NCBI RefSeq assembly: GCF_017948455.1
Contig: NZ_JAFFSU010000013.1
Location: 1 to 64,000, forward strand
DNA: 64,000 nucleotides
Direction: 5' to 3'
DNA from: Streptomyces sp. GESEQ-4
GTDB lineage: Bacteria; Actinomycetota; Actinomycetes; Streptomycetales; Streptomycetaceae
The translations under genes were made by a program, and so were the position numbers. Positions 1-11,510 of the stretch are shown in pieces. The notes beneath the pieces were generated by a model, which searched no databases, was not told where the DNA came from, and worked only from the letters and a program-made list of their open reading frames with translations. The first letter of the stretch is position 1, and each line of letters begins with the position of its first letter.

Positions 1-44
1 AAGGGTTGGACCCGGAACTTCGGTTCTGGGTCCAACCCTTTTTT
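1..44 (+). terminator. Strong intrinsic terminator of a gene upstream of the window
   Basis: Bases 1-18 and 23-40 form a perfect 18-bp stem closed by a TTCG tetraloop and followed by a run of T (39-44). This is a textbook Rho-independent terminator for something transcribed rightwards that ends just before the window. The first base is already in the stem, so the stem could be longer and it cannot be told whether it also works leftwards. Confidence 0.85.
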
Positions 45-90
45 GTTGTGCGTTACTTCAAGTTCACGTTGCGCAACGAGCATCCGAAGC

Positions 91-768
91 ATGGGTACTG
101 CTGCAATGCTCCGGGCTGCCGGTGTCGGAGTCGGTGACGAGGTCGTCGTCCCGGCGTTCGGGAACGTGGAGGTCGCCGAGGCCGTGGCGACGGCCGGTGC
201 GCTGCCGGTGTTCGCCGATATAGATCCGGTGACGTACTGCCTGGACACGTCCGCCGTCGAGGCGGCCGTAACTCCGCGGACAGTGGCCCTGGTTGTCGTA
301 CACCGCTTCGGTCGGCCGGCGGACATCGCGCGGCTGCATGAGCTCGGGCGGCGGCATGGGCTGCTGGTGCTGGAGCAGGGGGAGTCCGAGGTGCCGTACG
401 ACGAGGTTGCTCAGCGCAGGGAGCGTGCCTCGTATCTCGATGCGAAGTTGAGGGGCGTGCTGACGCCTGATGGTGGTCACGGGCATACCTATCAGCAGTA
501 CGTCGTGCGGGTGCCGGGGAACGGGCGGCCCGACCGGGACGCCTTCGCTCGGGCCCTGCGGGTCAGGGGAGTTGAATGCCGGGTGCCGGTGAAGGCGCCT
601 GTGCATCGGCTGCCCGAGTTCCGTCGATGTGTGTCGCTTCCGGAGACCGAGCGGGCCGCGGACGAGACGTTGGCGCTGCCTGTGGACGCGTCGTTGACGA
701 AGCGGGACATGCATCGAATAGTGTCCGCGTGCAATGCCCTTGGGGGACTGCTTCAGCCCGCCTTCTGA
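91..768 (+). CDS. Shortened DegT/DnrJ/EryC1/StrS-type aminotransferase-like protein, probably non-catalytic
   Basis: The first 100 residues match the middle of the DegT/StrS sugar aminotransferase family: the GTAA motif at the start, GDEVVVPAF, PVFADIDP, then a VVHRFGRPADI segment. The family normally has about 50 residues before GTAA; here an ATG lies exactly on it. The EDAAQ aspartate that contacts PLP reads EQGES, and the sequence then jumps to the C-terminal domain (PYDEVAQRRERASYLDAKL), so roughly 100 central residues including the catalytic lysine are absent. At 225 residues it is about 60% of family length. A TTG at 43 would add 16 residues but overlaps the upstream terminator. It may be a conserved remnant with a binding role or a decaying gene; the reading frame is open and codon use is normal. 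Confidence 0.6.
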   Translation: MGTAAMLRAAGVGVGDEVVVPAFGNVEVAEAVATAGALPVFADIDPVTYCLDTSAVEAAVTPRTVALVVVHRFGRPADIARLHELGRRHGLLVLEQGESEVPYDEVAQRRERASYLDAKLRGVLTPDGGHGHTYQQYVVRVPGNGRPDRDAFARALRVRGVECRVPVKAPVHRLPEFRRCVSLPETERAADETLALPVDASLTKRDMHRIVSACNALGGLLQPAF

Positions 769-781
769 CAGGGAGAGCGTG

Positions 782-811
782 TTGGGAGCACAGGTTCGTT
801 CGGGGTATGAT
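782..811 (+). promoter_or_regulatory. Probable promoter of tRNA-Thr
   Basis: TTGGGA (782-787) and TATGAT (806-811) are spaced by 18 bp and lie about 40 bp before the mature tRNA 5' end, as expected for a vegetative HrdB-type promoter. This is inferred from sequence only. Confidence 0.5.
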
Positions 812-851
812 CTATTCCGTCGCCGCGAGGGACACCTCGAGGACGTGACAG

Positions 852-927
852 GCCCCTATAGCTCAGTCGGTAGAGCGTCTCCATGGTAAGGAGAAGGTCA
901 ACGGTTCGATTCCGTTTGGGGGCTCCA
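852..927 (+). tRNA. tRNA-Thr(GGT)
   Basis: A full cloverleaf can be drawn. The acceptor stem is 852-858 with 917-923, the D arm is GCTC/GAGC, and the anticodon stem TCTCC/GGAGA (878-882, 890-894) encloses a loop with anticodon GGT at 885-887. The T arm AACGG/CCGTT has loop TTCGATT. The discriminator is T924 and CCA is encoded at 925-927. It reads ACC and ACU threonine codons. No integrase or att-like duplication of its 3' end is visible nearby. Confidence 0.93.
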
Positions 928-934
928 GTGATAA

Positions 935-964
935 GGCCTCCCGCCCATAGGCGGGGGGCCTTTG
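935..964. terminator. Bidirectional terminator between tRNA-Thr and osaC
   Basis: An 11-bp stem (935-945 with 950-960, one G-T pair) encloses a 4-nt loop and is followed by TTTG on the plus strand. It lies between the tRNA 3' end and the stop codon of the leftward gene ending at 975, so it can serve both. Confidence 0.75.
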
Positions 965-974
965 TGCTGTTGTC

Positions 975-3728
975 CTAGTCCTTGTGGAGTCCCGGGACTC
1001 GCATCGCCAGGATCGCCATGTCGTCGGACGGGGCGTCGGATGCGAAGCGCTCCACCGCGCGCATGATGCGGGCCGCGACGGCGCCGGCCGTGAGGCCCGT
1101 GCAGGTGGTGAGGACGTCCGTGAGGCCGTCGTCGCCCAGCATGCGGCTGCCCTCGCGGCGTTCGGTGACGCCGTCCGTGACGCACAGGAGGACGTCGCCG
1201 GGGTCCAGGGTGACCGTCTGCTCGTACAGCTCGAGGTCCTCCATGACACCGAGGAGCGGCTGGGGTTCGGCGGCCGGTTCGACTGTGCCGTCCTGTCGGA
1301 GGCGGAGGGGGAGCGGGTGGCCGGCGCAGACGACCTTCAGTTCCGCGCTGCCGTCGTCCTGGGGGCGCATCTCGCCGTACAGGAGCGTCAGGAAGCGGCT
1401 GCGGGCTCCCTCGTCGAGGATGGCGGAGTTCAGGCGCTCCAGGACCGCCGGGCCGCTCAGGCCCTCGCGGGCGAGCAGGCGCAGGGCGTGCCGGGCCAGG
1501 CCCGTGACCGCCGCCGCGTTCGGACCCGTACCGCAGACGTCGCCGATGGCGAAGCCGTAGGCGCCGTCGCTGATGGGGAAGACGTCGTAGAAGTCGCCGC
1601 CGACCTCGTTGCCCTCGCCGGCCGCGCGGTAGATGACCTCCACCTCGACGCCCTCGATGTCGGGGAGTTCGGGCGGCAGGAGGCTGCGCTGGAGGGACTG
1701 GCTGATGGCTGTGCGCTCGGAGTAGAGGCGGGCGTTGTCCAGGGCCAGGGCGGCTCGGCGGGACAGGTCCTCGGCCAGCTCCAGGATTTCCTGGCGGAAG
1801 TGTTCGTCCGTCGGCTTGCCGAGGGTGAGCATGCCGATGACGCGGTTGCGGGCCACGAGGGGCAGGACCACGGTCTCGCCGCCGACCGCCGAGGCGGTGG
1901 CCAGCGTCGGGCCGATGCCCGAGCTGACGCGCGGGATGGGCTCGCCCAGGCCGAGGCTGCGCATGGACGTGCGCAGCGCCGCCTGGTGGGCCGACTCCGC
2001 GGGGGCCGACCAGACGCGGGCGCCGGGCGTGGGCACGGGATCCGGCGGGGCGATCTTCGAGAGCAACGACTTGATGCCGTCGATGAGTTCCTCGTCCTCG
2101 TGCAGGACGTACGACAGGTACGGCTCCGAGGCCTGGTCGGCGATCGTGTAGACCGCACACCAGGTCGCGAGGGTCGGGACCGTCATCTGGGCCATGAGGG
2201 CGAGCGTCTGGTCGCGGTCGAGCGTGCCGGCGAGCAGGTCGGAGGCCTCGACCAGGAAGCTCAGCGAGCCTCGGCGCAGGCGCTCCAGTTCACCCAGACG
2301 GGCCGACTCGACGGCCAACGCGATGCGGTCCGCGGCGAATTGGAGGCGCAGCGCCTCCTCGTTCGAGTATCTGCCGGGGGCCTCCGCGGCGACGCCCAGG
2401 GAGCCGGTGAGGCGGCCCTCGACCTTCAGCGGGACGGTGACGACCGAGCGCATGCCGGTGCCGTTCAGCAGGGGTACGGCGCCGGGGACCATGGTGAGGT
2501 CCTCGTGGACCGCCGGCATGCGGGCCGAGCCGTAGCGGCCGGGGCCCGCCTCGACGGGGACGCGGGCGAAGCGCTGGCGGGCGGAGGGCAGGCCGGTGGA
2601 GGCGCGGACCTCCAACTCCGTTTCGTCGTCGGTGGCGAGGAGCAGGAACGCGCTGTCGCCGTCGAGCATGTCGCGGGCGCGTTCCACGGTGCGCTGGAGG
2701 AGGCCGTCGAGATCGTCCGGGGGCGGGGAGCCGATGAACACCTCGAAGGGGTCGGTGTTCTGACCGTCCGGGCCGGTGCCGGAGTCGGAGGAGGAGTGGC
2801 GCAACGGCGTCTGCAGGACGGCGCGTTCGTGGTCCCGTACGAGAAGGCAGACCGTGGACGGCTCGCCGCCGGTGTCGCGGACCCGGAGGTGGGAGGCGTA
2901 CACCGGGGTCACCCGGCCGTTGGCTCCGCGGATGCCGTAACTGCCCTCCCAGCGCGAGAGTTGGAGTGCCTCCGCGACGCCGGTGCTGGTGCCCGGCGTG
3001 TGCGGCCAGGCCGCGAGGTCCGTGAGGGGCTTGCCGTTCACTTGTTCGGAGGCGTAGCCGAAGAGTTCCTCGGCGTCCTCGTTCCAGGCGGAGATGCAGC
3101 CCGTGCGGTCGATCTGGACGACGGCGACGCGGACGCGGCCGTCGGCGAGGGGCAGGAGGTCTGCGGGGAGCGAGGGGCCCGCAGTGCGGGTGCCCACCGC
3201 GCGGTCGGGGAGGTCGAGTTGGAACCAGACCTGCTTGTGCGTGGGCGTGTACTCGACGCCCCAGCGGCCGGCCAGCGCCGCGCACAGCTGGAGGCCACGG
3301 CCGCCCTCGCGGTCCGGGCTGCCCATGTTGACGGCGGAGCCCTGGAGGGGGATCTCGCGCTCCGGGTAGCGGTCGGCGACTTCGATCCGGACGCCGTCGT
3401 CACTGCGCAGGCACAGGACGTCCGCGGAGGTGCCCGCGTGCACCACGGCGTTGGTCACCAGTTCACTGGTGAGGACGACGGCGTCGTCGACGATGTCGGC
3501 GAAGCCCCAGCCCTGGAGCGTGTCGCGGACGAAGGCGCGGGCGGTCGCGACCGATCGCCCGACGGGCTCGAAGCTGGCGGCCGCGCGCGCGGTGATCACA
3601 GAACTCCTCGACCGGTTGTCGACGTGCAGGGCTCCCTGGCCGACCGGCTCCCGTCGCGTTTGCGACGGCAGGCCGTCGGTCGGCCGGGGGTCCGGGGGAT
3701 GTCCCCCCGGGATCAGTCCGGTGGTCAT
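975..3728 (-). CDS. osaC: OsaC-like multidomain anti-sigma kinase / PP2C phosphatase
   Basis: The protein has about 917 residues and a complex layout. An RsbW-type HATPase domain (about 45-165; SELVTNAVVHAG and GGRGLQL motifs) is followed by a PAS domain (about 195-300), two GAF-like regions (about 320-680) and a C-terminal SpoIIE/PP2C phosphatase domain (about 700-915; VGGDFYD, GDVCGTG and DDMAILAM carry the metal aspartates). This order and its position back-to-back with osaAB match OsaC of S. coelicolor, which is known to help return sigma-B activity to the pre-stress level. The start at 3728 (MTTGL) is chosen for a GGAGGGG ribosome site about 10 nt upstream; an in-frame start further upstream would add an arginine-rich tail without a ribosome site. 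There are no membrane segments, so it is cytoplasmic. Confidence 0.88.
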   Translation of the reverse strand: MTTGLIPGGHPPDPRPTDGLPSQTRREPVGQGALHVDNRSRSSVITARAAASFEPVGRSVATARAFVRDTLQGWGFADIVDDAVVLTSELVTNAVVHAGTSADVLCLRSDDGVRIEVADRYPEREIPLQGSAVNMGSPDREGGRGLQLCAALAGRWGVEYTPTHKQVWFQLDLPDRAVGTRTAGPSLPADLLPLADGRVRVAVVQIDRTGCISAWNEDAEELFGYASEQVNGKPLTDLAAWPHTPGTSTGVAEALQLSRWEGSYGIRGANGRVTPVYASHLRVRDTGGEPSTVCLLVRDHERAVLQTPLRHSSSDSGTGPDGQNTDPFEVFIGSPPPDDLDGLLQRTVERARDMLDGDSAFLLLATDDETELEVRASTGLPSARQRFARVPVEAGPGRYGSARMPAVHEDLTMVPGAVPLLNGTGMRSVVTVPLKVEGRLTGSLGVAAEAPGRYSNEEALRLQFAADRIALAVESARLGELERLRRGSLSFLVEASDLLAGTLDRDQTLALMAQMTVPTLATWCAVYTIADQASEPYLSYVLHEDEELIDGIKSLLSKIAPPDPVPTPGARVWSAPAESAHQAALRTSMRSLGLGEPIPRVSSGIGPTLATASAVGGETVVLPLVARNRVIGMLTLGKPTDEHFRQEILELAEDLSRRAALALDNARLYSERTAISQSLQRSLLPPELPDIEGVEVEVIYRAAGEGNEVGGDFYDVFPISDGAYGFAIGDVCGTGPNAAAVTGLARHALRLLAREGLSGPAVLERLNSAILDEGARSRFLTLLYGEMRPQDDGSAELKVVCAGHPLPLRLRQDGTVEPAAEPQPLLGVMEDLELYEQTVTLDPGDVLLCVTDGVTERREGSRMLGDDGLTDVLTTCTGLTAGAVAARIMRAVERFASDAPSDDMAILAMRVPGLHKD

Positions 3729-4102
3729 GGTGCGGCCGCCCCTCCGATGCCCGCTCGTTCTCGTGCCACCGCCCAGGCCGGACGGACCGGCGCGGCTGGA
3801 CAGCCGCATGCAAGGTTACTTACCTTCCCCGTCCATGCGGATGCCGGTCTGCAGTGTTTCCGTCCGGAGGGTGTGCGGACGGTGTGGGAAGCTGCCGAAC
3901 TGTTATGGCCGGGTTCAGCGAGGGTGAAACACTGGGCAAGCTTCTTGTGAAGGTCCGGACAGGCAGAGTGAGATCCGCCTCCGGGGGGCAGCAGCCCCGG
4001 GTGTGGCCTGGTATATCCGGCAGGAATACGCAGTAGTAACTGGTACGCCGAGCAGTAGTACCGGATCGCAGCAGCAACGGTCGACCCCTGCGGGAGGGAC
4101 AA
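3729..4102. other. Divergent osaC/osaA control region
   Basis: This 374-bp gene-free region separates the divergent osaC and osaA genes. It should hold both promoters, but I cannot assign -35/-10 boxes with confidence. It contains a small hairpin (3981-3986 with 3995-4000) and a direct repeat close to osaA, listed separately. No small open frame with a ribosome site stands out. Confidence 0.6.
4030..4060 (+). repeat. Direct repeat GCAGTAGTA x2, 22-bp period, upstream of osaA
   Basis: GCAGTAGTA occurs at 4030-4038 and again at 4052-4060, that is exactly two helical turns apart and about 45 bp before the osaA start. Spacing and place suit a regulator binding one face of the helix, but the binding protein is unknown. 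Confidence 0.5.
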
Positions 4103-7100
4103 GTGGAGTCTGGCGCAGCGACGCGGGGCACTAAAACGCGCGCGAAAGGCGGACAGTCCCTGAGTAACCAGCGCAAACCGCGGGGCGGGACCACCGCGGT
4201 CGACACGGCGTCCCTGGACAGACTGCTGGCGGCCCTCGTGTCGATGCGGGACGGGAACTTCCGCAAGCGGCTCACGGTGTCCGGTGACGGCGTGATGTCG
4301 GAGATTGCCGCGGTCTTCAACGAGGTGGCCGACCGCAATCTGCACCTGACGGGTGAGCTGTCGCGCGTGCGGCGCATGGTGGGCCGTGAGGGCAAGCTCA
4401 CAGAACGGCTGGAATCAGGCCCCTGTGAGGGCTCCTGGGCGGCCGCCATCGACCACTCGAACGCCCTGGTCGACGATCTCGTACGACCGGTCTCCGAGGT
4501 CGGCCGGGTGCTCTCGGCGGTGGCCGAAGGTGATCTGTCGCCGCGTATGGAGCTGCGGACGCAGGCGCCGGACGGCACCACGGGGCAGCCGCTGCGCGGG
4601 GAGTTCCTGAAGGTCGGGCGGACGGTCAACAATCTGGTCGACCAGCTGTCGATCTTCACCGACGAGGTCACGCGTGTGGCCAGTGAGGTCGGGACCGAGG
4701 GCAAGCTGGGCGGGCAGGCCCAGGTGCGCGGTATGTCGGGTTCGTGGAAGGACCTCACGGATTCCGTCAACACCATGGCGTACCGGCTGACGGCTCAGGT
4801 GCGGGACATCGCGCTGGTGACGACCGCGGTCGCGAAGGGTGATCTGTCGCGGAAGGTCACGGTTCATGTGGCCGGCGAGATGCTGGAGCTGAAGAACACC
4901 GTCAACACGATGGTGGACCAGCTGTCGTCCTTCTCCTCCGAGGTGACGCGAGTCGCCCGTGAGGTGGGTACCGAAGGCCAGCTCGGCGGTCAGGCACGCG
5001 TGCGTGACGTCGACGGCACCTGGCGGGACCTCACCGAGTCCGTGAACGAAATGGCAGGAAACCTTACCCGGCAGGTACGTGCCATCGCGCGCGTGGCGAC
5101 CGCGGTGACCCGTGGTGACCTGAACCTGAAGATCGACGTCGACGCCTCCGGCGAGATCCAGGAACTCCAGGACTACATCAACAAGATGATCGCCAACCTG
5201 CGCGACACCACGATCGCCAACAAGGAGCAGGACTGGCTCAAGGGCAACCTGGCCCGTATCTCCGCGCTCATGCAGGGTCGCCGCGACCTCGACGACGTGG
5301 CCTCGCTGATCATGAGCGAGCTGACGCCGGTGGTCTCCGCACAGCACGGCGCGTTCTTCCTCGCCATGCCGCTGCTCGACGGCAAGGACATCAGCGGCGA
5401 CCAGGAGGACGCGTACGAGCTGCGCATGCTCGGCTCGTACGGCTACTCGATGGGCTCCATGCCGACGTCGTTCCGGCCCGGTGAGGCGCTGATCGGGACG
5501 GCGGCCCAGGAGAAGCGCACGATCCTCGTGGAGAACGCGCCGAGCGGCTATCTGAAGATCTCCTCGGGGCTCGGCGAGGCACCGCCCGCGCAAGTGATCG
5601 TGCTTCCGGTGCTGTTCGAGGGCAAGGTGCTCGGTGTCATCGAGCTGGCCTCCTTCACGCCGTTCACGCAGATCCAGAAGGACTTCCTCAACCAGATCGC
5701 CGAGATGATCGCGACCAGCGTCAACACCATCTCCGTCAACACCAAGACCGAGGTGCTGCTGCGGCAGTCGCAGGAGCTGACCGAGCAACTCCGCGAGCGG
5801 TCGGCGGAGTTGGAGAACCGGCAGAAGGCCCTCCAGGAGTCCAACGCCCAACTGGAGGAGAAGGCCGAGCTGCTGGCCCAGCAGAACCGCGACATCGAGG
5901 TCAAGAACACCGAGATCGAGGAGGCGCGGCAGGTCCTGGAGGAGCGTGCCGAGCAACTCGCCGTCTCCATGCGCTACAAGAGCGAGTTCCTGGCGAACAT
6001 GTCGCACGAGCTGCGTACGCCGCTCAACTCGCTGCTGATTCTGGCCAAGTTGCTCGCCGACAACGCGGACTCCAACCTCACCCCCAAGCAGGTGGAGTTC
6101 GCCGAGACGATCCATGGCGCCGGCTCCGATCTGCTCCAGCTGATCAACGACATCCTCGATCTGTCGAAGGTCGAGGCGGGCAAGATGGACGTCTCGCCGA
6201 CGCGTATCGCGCTCGTCCAGCTCGTCGACTACGTGGAGGCCACGTTCCGCCCGCTGACCGCGGAGAAGGGCCTCGACCTGTCCGTACGGGTGTCTCCGGA
6301 ACTGCCCGCCACGCTGCACACCGACGAGCAGCGGCTGCTTCAGGTGCTGCGCAACCTGCTGTCCAACGCGGTGAAGTTCACCGACTCCGGATCGGTCGAG
6401 CTGGTGATCCGGCCGGCCGGCGCGGACGTCCCGCTGGCGATTCGCGAGCAGCTCCTGGAGACGGGCTCGCTGCGGGACGCGGACGCGGATCTGATCGCGT
6501 TCTCGGTGACCGACACCGGCATCGGTATCGCGGCCAGCAAGATGCGGGTGATCTTCGAGGCGTTCAAGCAGGCGGACGGCACGACCAGCCGGAAGTACGG
6601 CGGTACTGGTCTGGGGCTGTCGATCTCGCGGGAGATCGCCCAGCTGCTCGGCGGTGAGATCCACGCGCAGAGCGAGCCTGGTCGCGGGTCGACGTTCACG
6701 CTGTATCTGCCGCTGCATCCGAGTGAACTGCCGCCGCAGGGCTACCACCAGGGGCTGCCCGTGCTGGAGGCCGGTGACCTGGTGGCGTCCGCGTCCCGGG
6801 CCGCGGCCGACCTGTCGGAGCTGTCCGAGGTGGAGGTCGAGACGCCGGCCGAGGTGAGGTCGTACCGCGAGACCCAGAACGGCGCCGCCGCGCTCTTCAG
6901 GCGCCGGCGCAGGACCACGCCCATCGCGGCGGCCGAGCAGCCGGGACAGGAGCGCTGGCCCGCCGACGACCAGGACACGGCGCCACGGTCGCACCGGGGC
7001 ATCCGGTTCGGCGGGCAGAAGGTGCTGATCGTCGACGACGACATCCGCAACGTCTTCGCGCTCACCAGCGTCCTGGAGCAGCATGGCCTGTCGGTGCTGT

Positions 7101-7384
7101 ACGCCGAGAACGGCCGTGAGGGCATCGAGGTGCTGGAGCAGCACGACGATGCGGCGGTCGTCCTGATGGACATCATGATGCCCGAGATGGACGGGTATGC
7201 GACGACGACGGCGATCCGCAGGATGCCGCAGTTCGCCGGGCTGCCGATCATCGCGCTCACCGCGAAGGCGATGAAGGGCGACCGGGAGAAGGCGATCGAG
7301 TCGGGTGCCTCCGACTATGTGACGAAGCCGGTCGACCCCGATCATCTGCTGGCGGTCATGCAGCAGTGGATGAGGGAGGAGTGA
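4103..7384 (+). CDS. osaA: OsaA-like cytoplasmic hybrid histidine kinase (osmoadaptation)
   Basis: The protein has 1093 residues and no signal or membrane segment. Several HAMP-type repeats fill about 45-365 (recurrent AVAxGDLSxK and SVNTMA elements). A GAF domain (about 395-545) and a coiled coil (about 550-630) precede a HisKA domain with the phospho-His in MSHELRTPLN (about 636). An HATPase domain follows (NLLSNAVKFT, DTGIGIA, GTGLGLS), and a C-terminal receiver (about 970-1093; LIVDDD, VVLMDIMMPEMDG, TAKA). It is a soluble hybrid kinase passing phosphate to OsaB. The GTG start has GGGAGG 6 nt upstream. From memory the S. coelicolor protein is much longer (about 1800 residues), with more HAMP copies, so this is a short version of the family. 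Confidence 0.9.
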   Translation: MESGAATRGTKTRAKGGQSLSNQRKPRGGTTAVDTASLDRLLAALVSMRDGNFRKRLTVSGDGVMSEIAAVFNEVADRNLHLTGELSRVRRMVGREGKLTERLESGPCEGSWAAAIDHSNALVDDLVRPVSEVGRVLSAVAEGDLSPRMELRTQAPDGTTGQPLRGEFLKVGRTVNNLVDQLSIFTDEVTRVASEVGTEGKLGGQAQVRGMSGSWKDLTDSVNTMAYRLTAQVRDIALVTTAVAKGDLSRKVTVHVAGEMLELKNTVNTMVDQLSSFSSEVTRVAREVGTEGQLGGQARVRDVDGTWRDLTESVNEMAGNLTRQVRAIARVATAVTRGDLNLKIDVDASGEIQELQDYINKMIANLRDTTIANKEQDWLKGNLARISALMQGRRDLDDVASLIMSELTPVVSAQHGAFFLAMPLLDGKDISGDQEDAYELRMLGSYGYSMGSMPTSFRPGEALIGTAAQEKRTILVENAPSGYLKISSGLGEAPPAQVIVLPVLFEGKVLGVIELASFTPFTQIQKDFLNQIAEMIATSVNTISVNTKTEVLLRQSQELTEQLRERSAELENRQKALQESNAQLEEKAELLAQQNRDIEVKNTEIEEARQVLEERAEQLAVSMRYKSEFLANMSHELRTPLNSLLILAKLLADNADSNLTPKQVEFAETIHGAGSDLLQLINDILDLSKVEAGKMDVSPTRIALVQLVDYVEATFRPLTAEKGLDLSVRVSPELPATLHTDEQRLLQVLRNLLSNAVKFTDSGSVELVIRPAGADVPLAIREQLLETGSLRDADADLIAFSVTDTGIGIAASKMRVIFEAFKQADGTTSRKYGGTGLGLSISREIAQLLGGEIHAQSEPGRGSTFTLYLPLHPSELPPQGYHQGLPVLEAGDLVASASRAAADLSELSEVEVETPAEVRSYRETQNGAAALFRRRRRTTPIAAAEQPGQERWPADDQDTAPRSHRGIRFGGQKVLIVDDDIRNVFALTSVLEQHGLSVLYAENGREGIEVLEQHDDAAVVLMDIMMPEMDGYATTTAIRRMPQFAGLPIIALTAKAMKGDREKAIESGASDYVTKPVDPDHLLAVMQQWMREE

Positions 7385-7702
7385 CCAAAACCGTCGGGGC
7401 GCGAGGCGAAGCGGCGGGGAAGTAGTGGGAACCTTCGATGTTCACCCGGAGTTGCTGACGCAGGGTGGCCGCAGCCGTGTAGAAGTACGGGATACGGGGA
7501 ACCTTCTGGTCTCCTGCTGCGTTTCTGCTACGTGCACAGTGACATCGCGGTGACAGGGTGTGGCGACAGGCAGGGTGCGGCTACCATGACCGGCACAAGG
7601 ACGGGCGGCGCAAGGGAGTCGTCCCCTGGGGCGGCGCGCACCGGCGTCACCCCAAGTCCTGAGGACAGGGGAGGCCCCAAGCCGGGGCGAGGAGGGCGGG
7701 CC
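7385..7702. other. osaA-osaB intergenic region
   Basis: This 318-bp gap lies between two co-directional partners. No terminator hairpin with a T run is visible, so read-through is possible. The length would leave room for a separate osaB promoter, but I see no convincing -35/-10 pair. Frames open across it are extensions of osaB without a ribosome site. Confidence 0.5.
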
Positions 7703-8389
7703 ATGGTGCAGAAGGCCAAGATCCTCCTGGTCGATGACCGGCCGGAGAATCTGCTGGCGCTGGAGGCCATCCTCTCTGCGCTCGATCAGACGCTGGTGCG
7801 GGCATCGTCCGGGGAGGAAGCGCTCAAAGCACTGCTGACGGACGACTTCGCGGTCATCCTGCTGGATGTGCAGATGCCGGGCATGGACGGTTTTGAAACC
7901 GCCGCGCACATCAAGCGGCGGGAACGGACCCGGGACATCCCGATCATCTTCCTCACCGCCATCAACCACGGTCCGCATCACACCTTCCGCGGCTATGCGG
8001 CGGGCGCGGTGGACTACATCTCCAAGCCCTTCGACCCGTGGGTGCTGCGCGCGAAGGTCTCCGTCTTCGTCGAGCTCTACATGAAGAACTGCCAGCTCCG
8101 GGAGCAGGCGGCCCTGCTGCGGCTCCAGTTGGAGGGCGGCGGAGGCAAGACCGCGGTCGGCGAGGCGAAGGAGCCGGCCGGGCTGCTCGCCGAGCTGTCG
8201 GCGCGGCTCGCGGCCGTCGAGGAGCAGGCCGAGGCGCTGTCCAAGCAGCTCGACGACGAGTCCGCGGACGCGGCGGCCGTGGCCACGGCCGCACATCTCG
8301 AGCGCAAACTCACCGGCCTGCGCCGGGCGCTGGACGCTCTGGAGCCGGGCGCGGGCAATGGAGCACCGTCGGTGCCCTCGCAGAACTGA
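7703..8389 (+). CDS. osaB: OsaB-like response regulator with coiled-coil output
   Basis: This 228-residue protein has an N-terminal CheY-like receiver (1-125; acidic pair D11/D12, phospho-acceptor D55 in LLDVQMPGMDG, T in FLTAI, K in SKPFD). The rest (about 135-215) is Ala/Glu/Leu-rich and predicted to form a coiled coil; there is no DNA-binding domain. OsaB of S. coelicolor is the cognate regulator of OsaA and is needed for osmoadaptation. It probably acts by protein contacts. The ATG is preceded by GGAGGG at 7691-7696; an upstream TTG-type extension has no ribosome site. Confidence 0.9.
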   Translation: MVQKAKILLVDDRPENLLALEAILSALDQTLVRASSGEEALKALLTDDFAVILLDVQMPGMDGFETAAHIKRRERTRDIPIIFLTAINHGPHHTFRGYAAGAVDYISKPFDPWVLRAKVSVFVELYMKNCQLREQAALLRLQLEGGGGKTAVGEAKEPAGLLAELSARLAAVEEQAEALSKQLDDESADAAAVATAAHLERKLTGLRRALDALEPGAGNGAPSVPSQN

Positions 8390-8494
8390 CGCCCGCCGCA
8401 GACGCAGTTGTACCCGCGTGCACGTGGTGTTTGAGCGCGCGTCAGTTTCCCGCCCCGGCAAGGGCGACACGAACGGGTGAAGCAGTGGGCACAC

Positions 8495-8523
8495 GTGTCC
8501 GCTGCCGTCTCCACCGGTAACCT
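8495..8523 (+). promoter_or_regulatory. Possible ftsK promoter giving a leaderless mRNA
   Basis: GTGTCC (8495-8500) and TAACCT (8518-8523) are 17 bp apart, and the ATG of ftsK starts 7 nt after the -10 box. No ribosome site precedes that ATG, so a leaderless transcript starting at the A of ATG fits. The -35 match is poor. Confidence 0.35.
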
Positions 8524-8530
8524 CACACCT

Positions 8531-11248
<2,718 letters not shown>

Positions 11249-11437
11249 GAACCAGGCGCAGTGGTCACCTTGCGTGCGGATGCGCGGCGGGCCGATGTTC
11301 AACCGTGACCTGCCCGTAAGGGATCATTGAGCAACCGTTTCCCTTGGACGTACGTCAAGTTGAGGGAAGCGAAAAGCTTGTGCCCCACCATCGGGATGCC
11401 GGGCCATTCCGATGGCGTACAAAGTCCCACCGCCCGG

Positions 11438-11468
11438 TTGCCCCACCCTTTCGCACCCCCCCTAGACT
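11438..11468 (+). promoter_or_regulatory. Candidate promoter of the RodZ-like gene
   Basis: TTGCCC (11438-11443) and TAGACT (11463-11468) are separated by 19 bp, slightly long for a vegetative promoter. The predicted start of transcription is about 35 nt before the GTG at 11511, which has GAAAGG upstream. Confidence 0.4.
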
Positions 11469-11510
11469 GAACCTCCAGCACAGGTGGCTATACGCTCGAA
11501 AGGCGCCCCC

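Noticed and set aside
852..927. tRNA-Thr as an integration site for a mobile element
   Set aside because: No integrase, no duplicated tRNA 3' end and no composition shift were seen around it.
984..3950. A 988-codon plus-strand frame opposite osaC
   Set aside because: Composition is dominated by Gly/Ala/Val/Arg/Asp without domains, while the opposite strand encodes clear HATPase, PAS, GAF and PP2C domains. It is antisense shadow.
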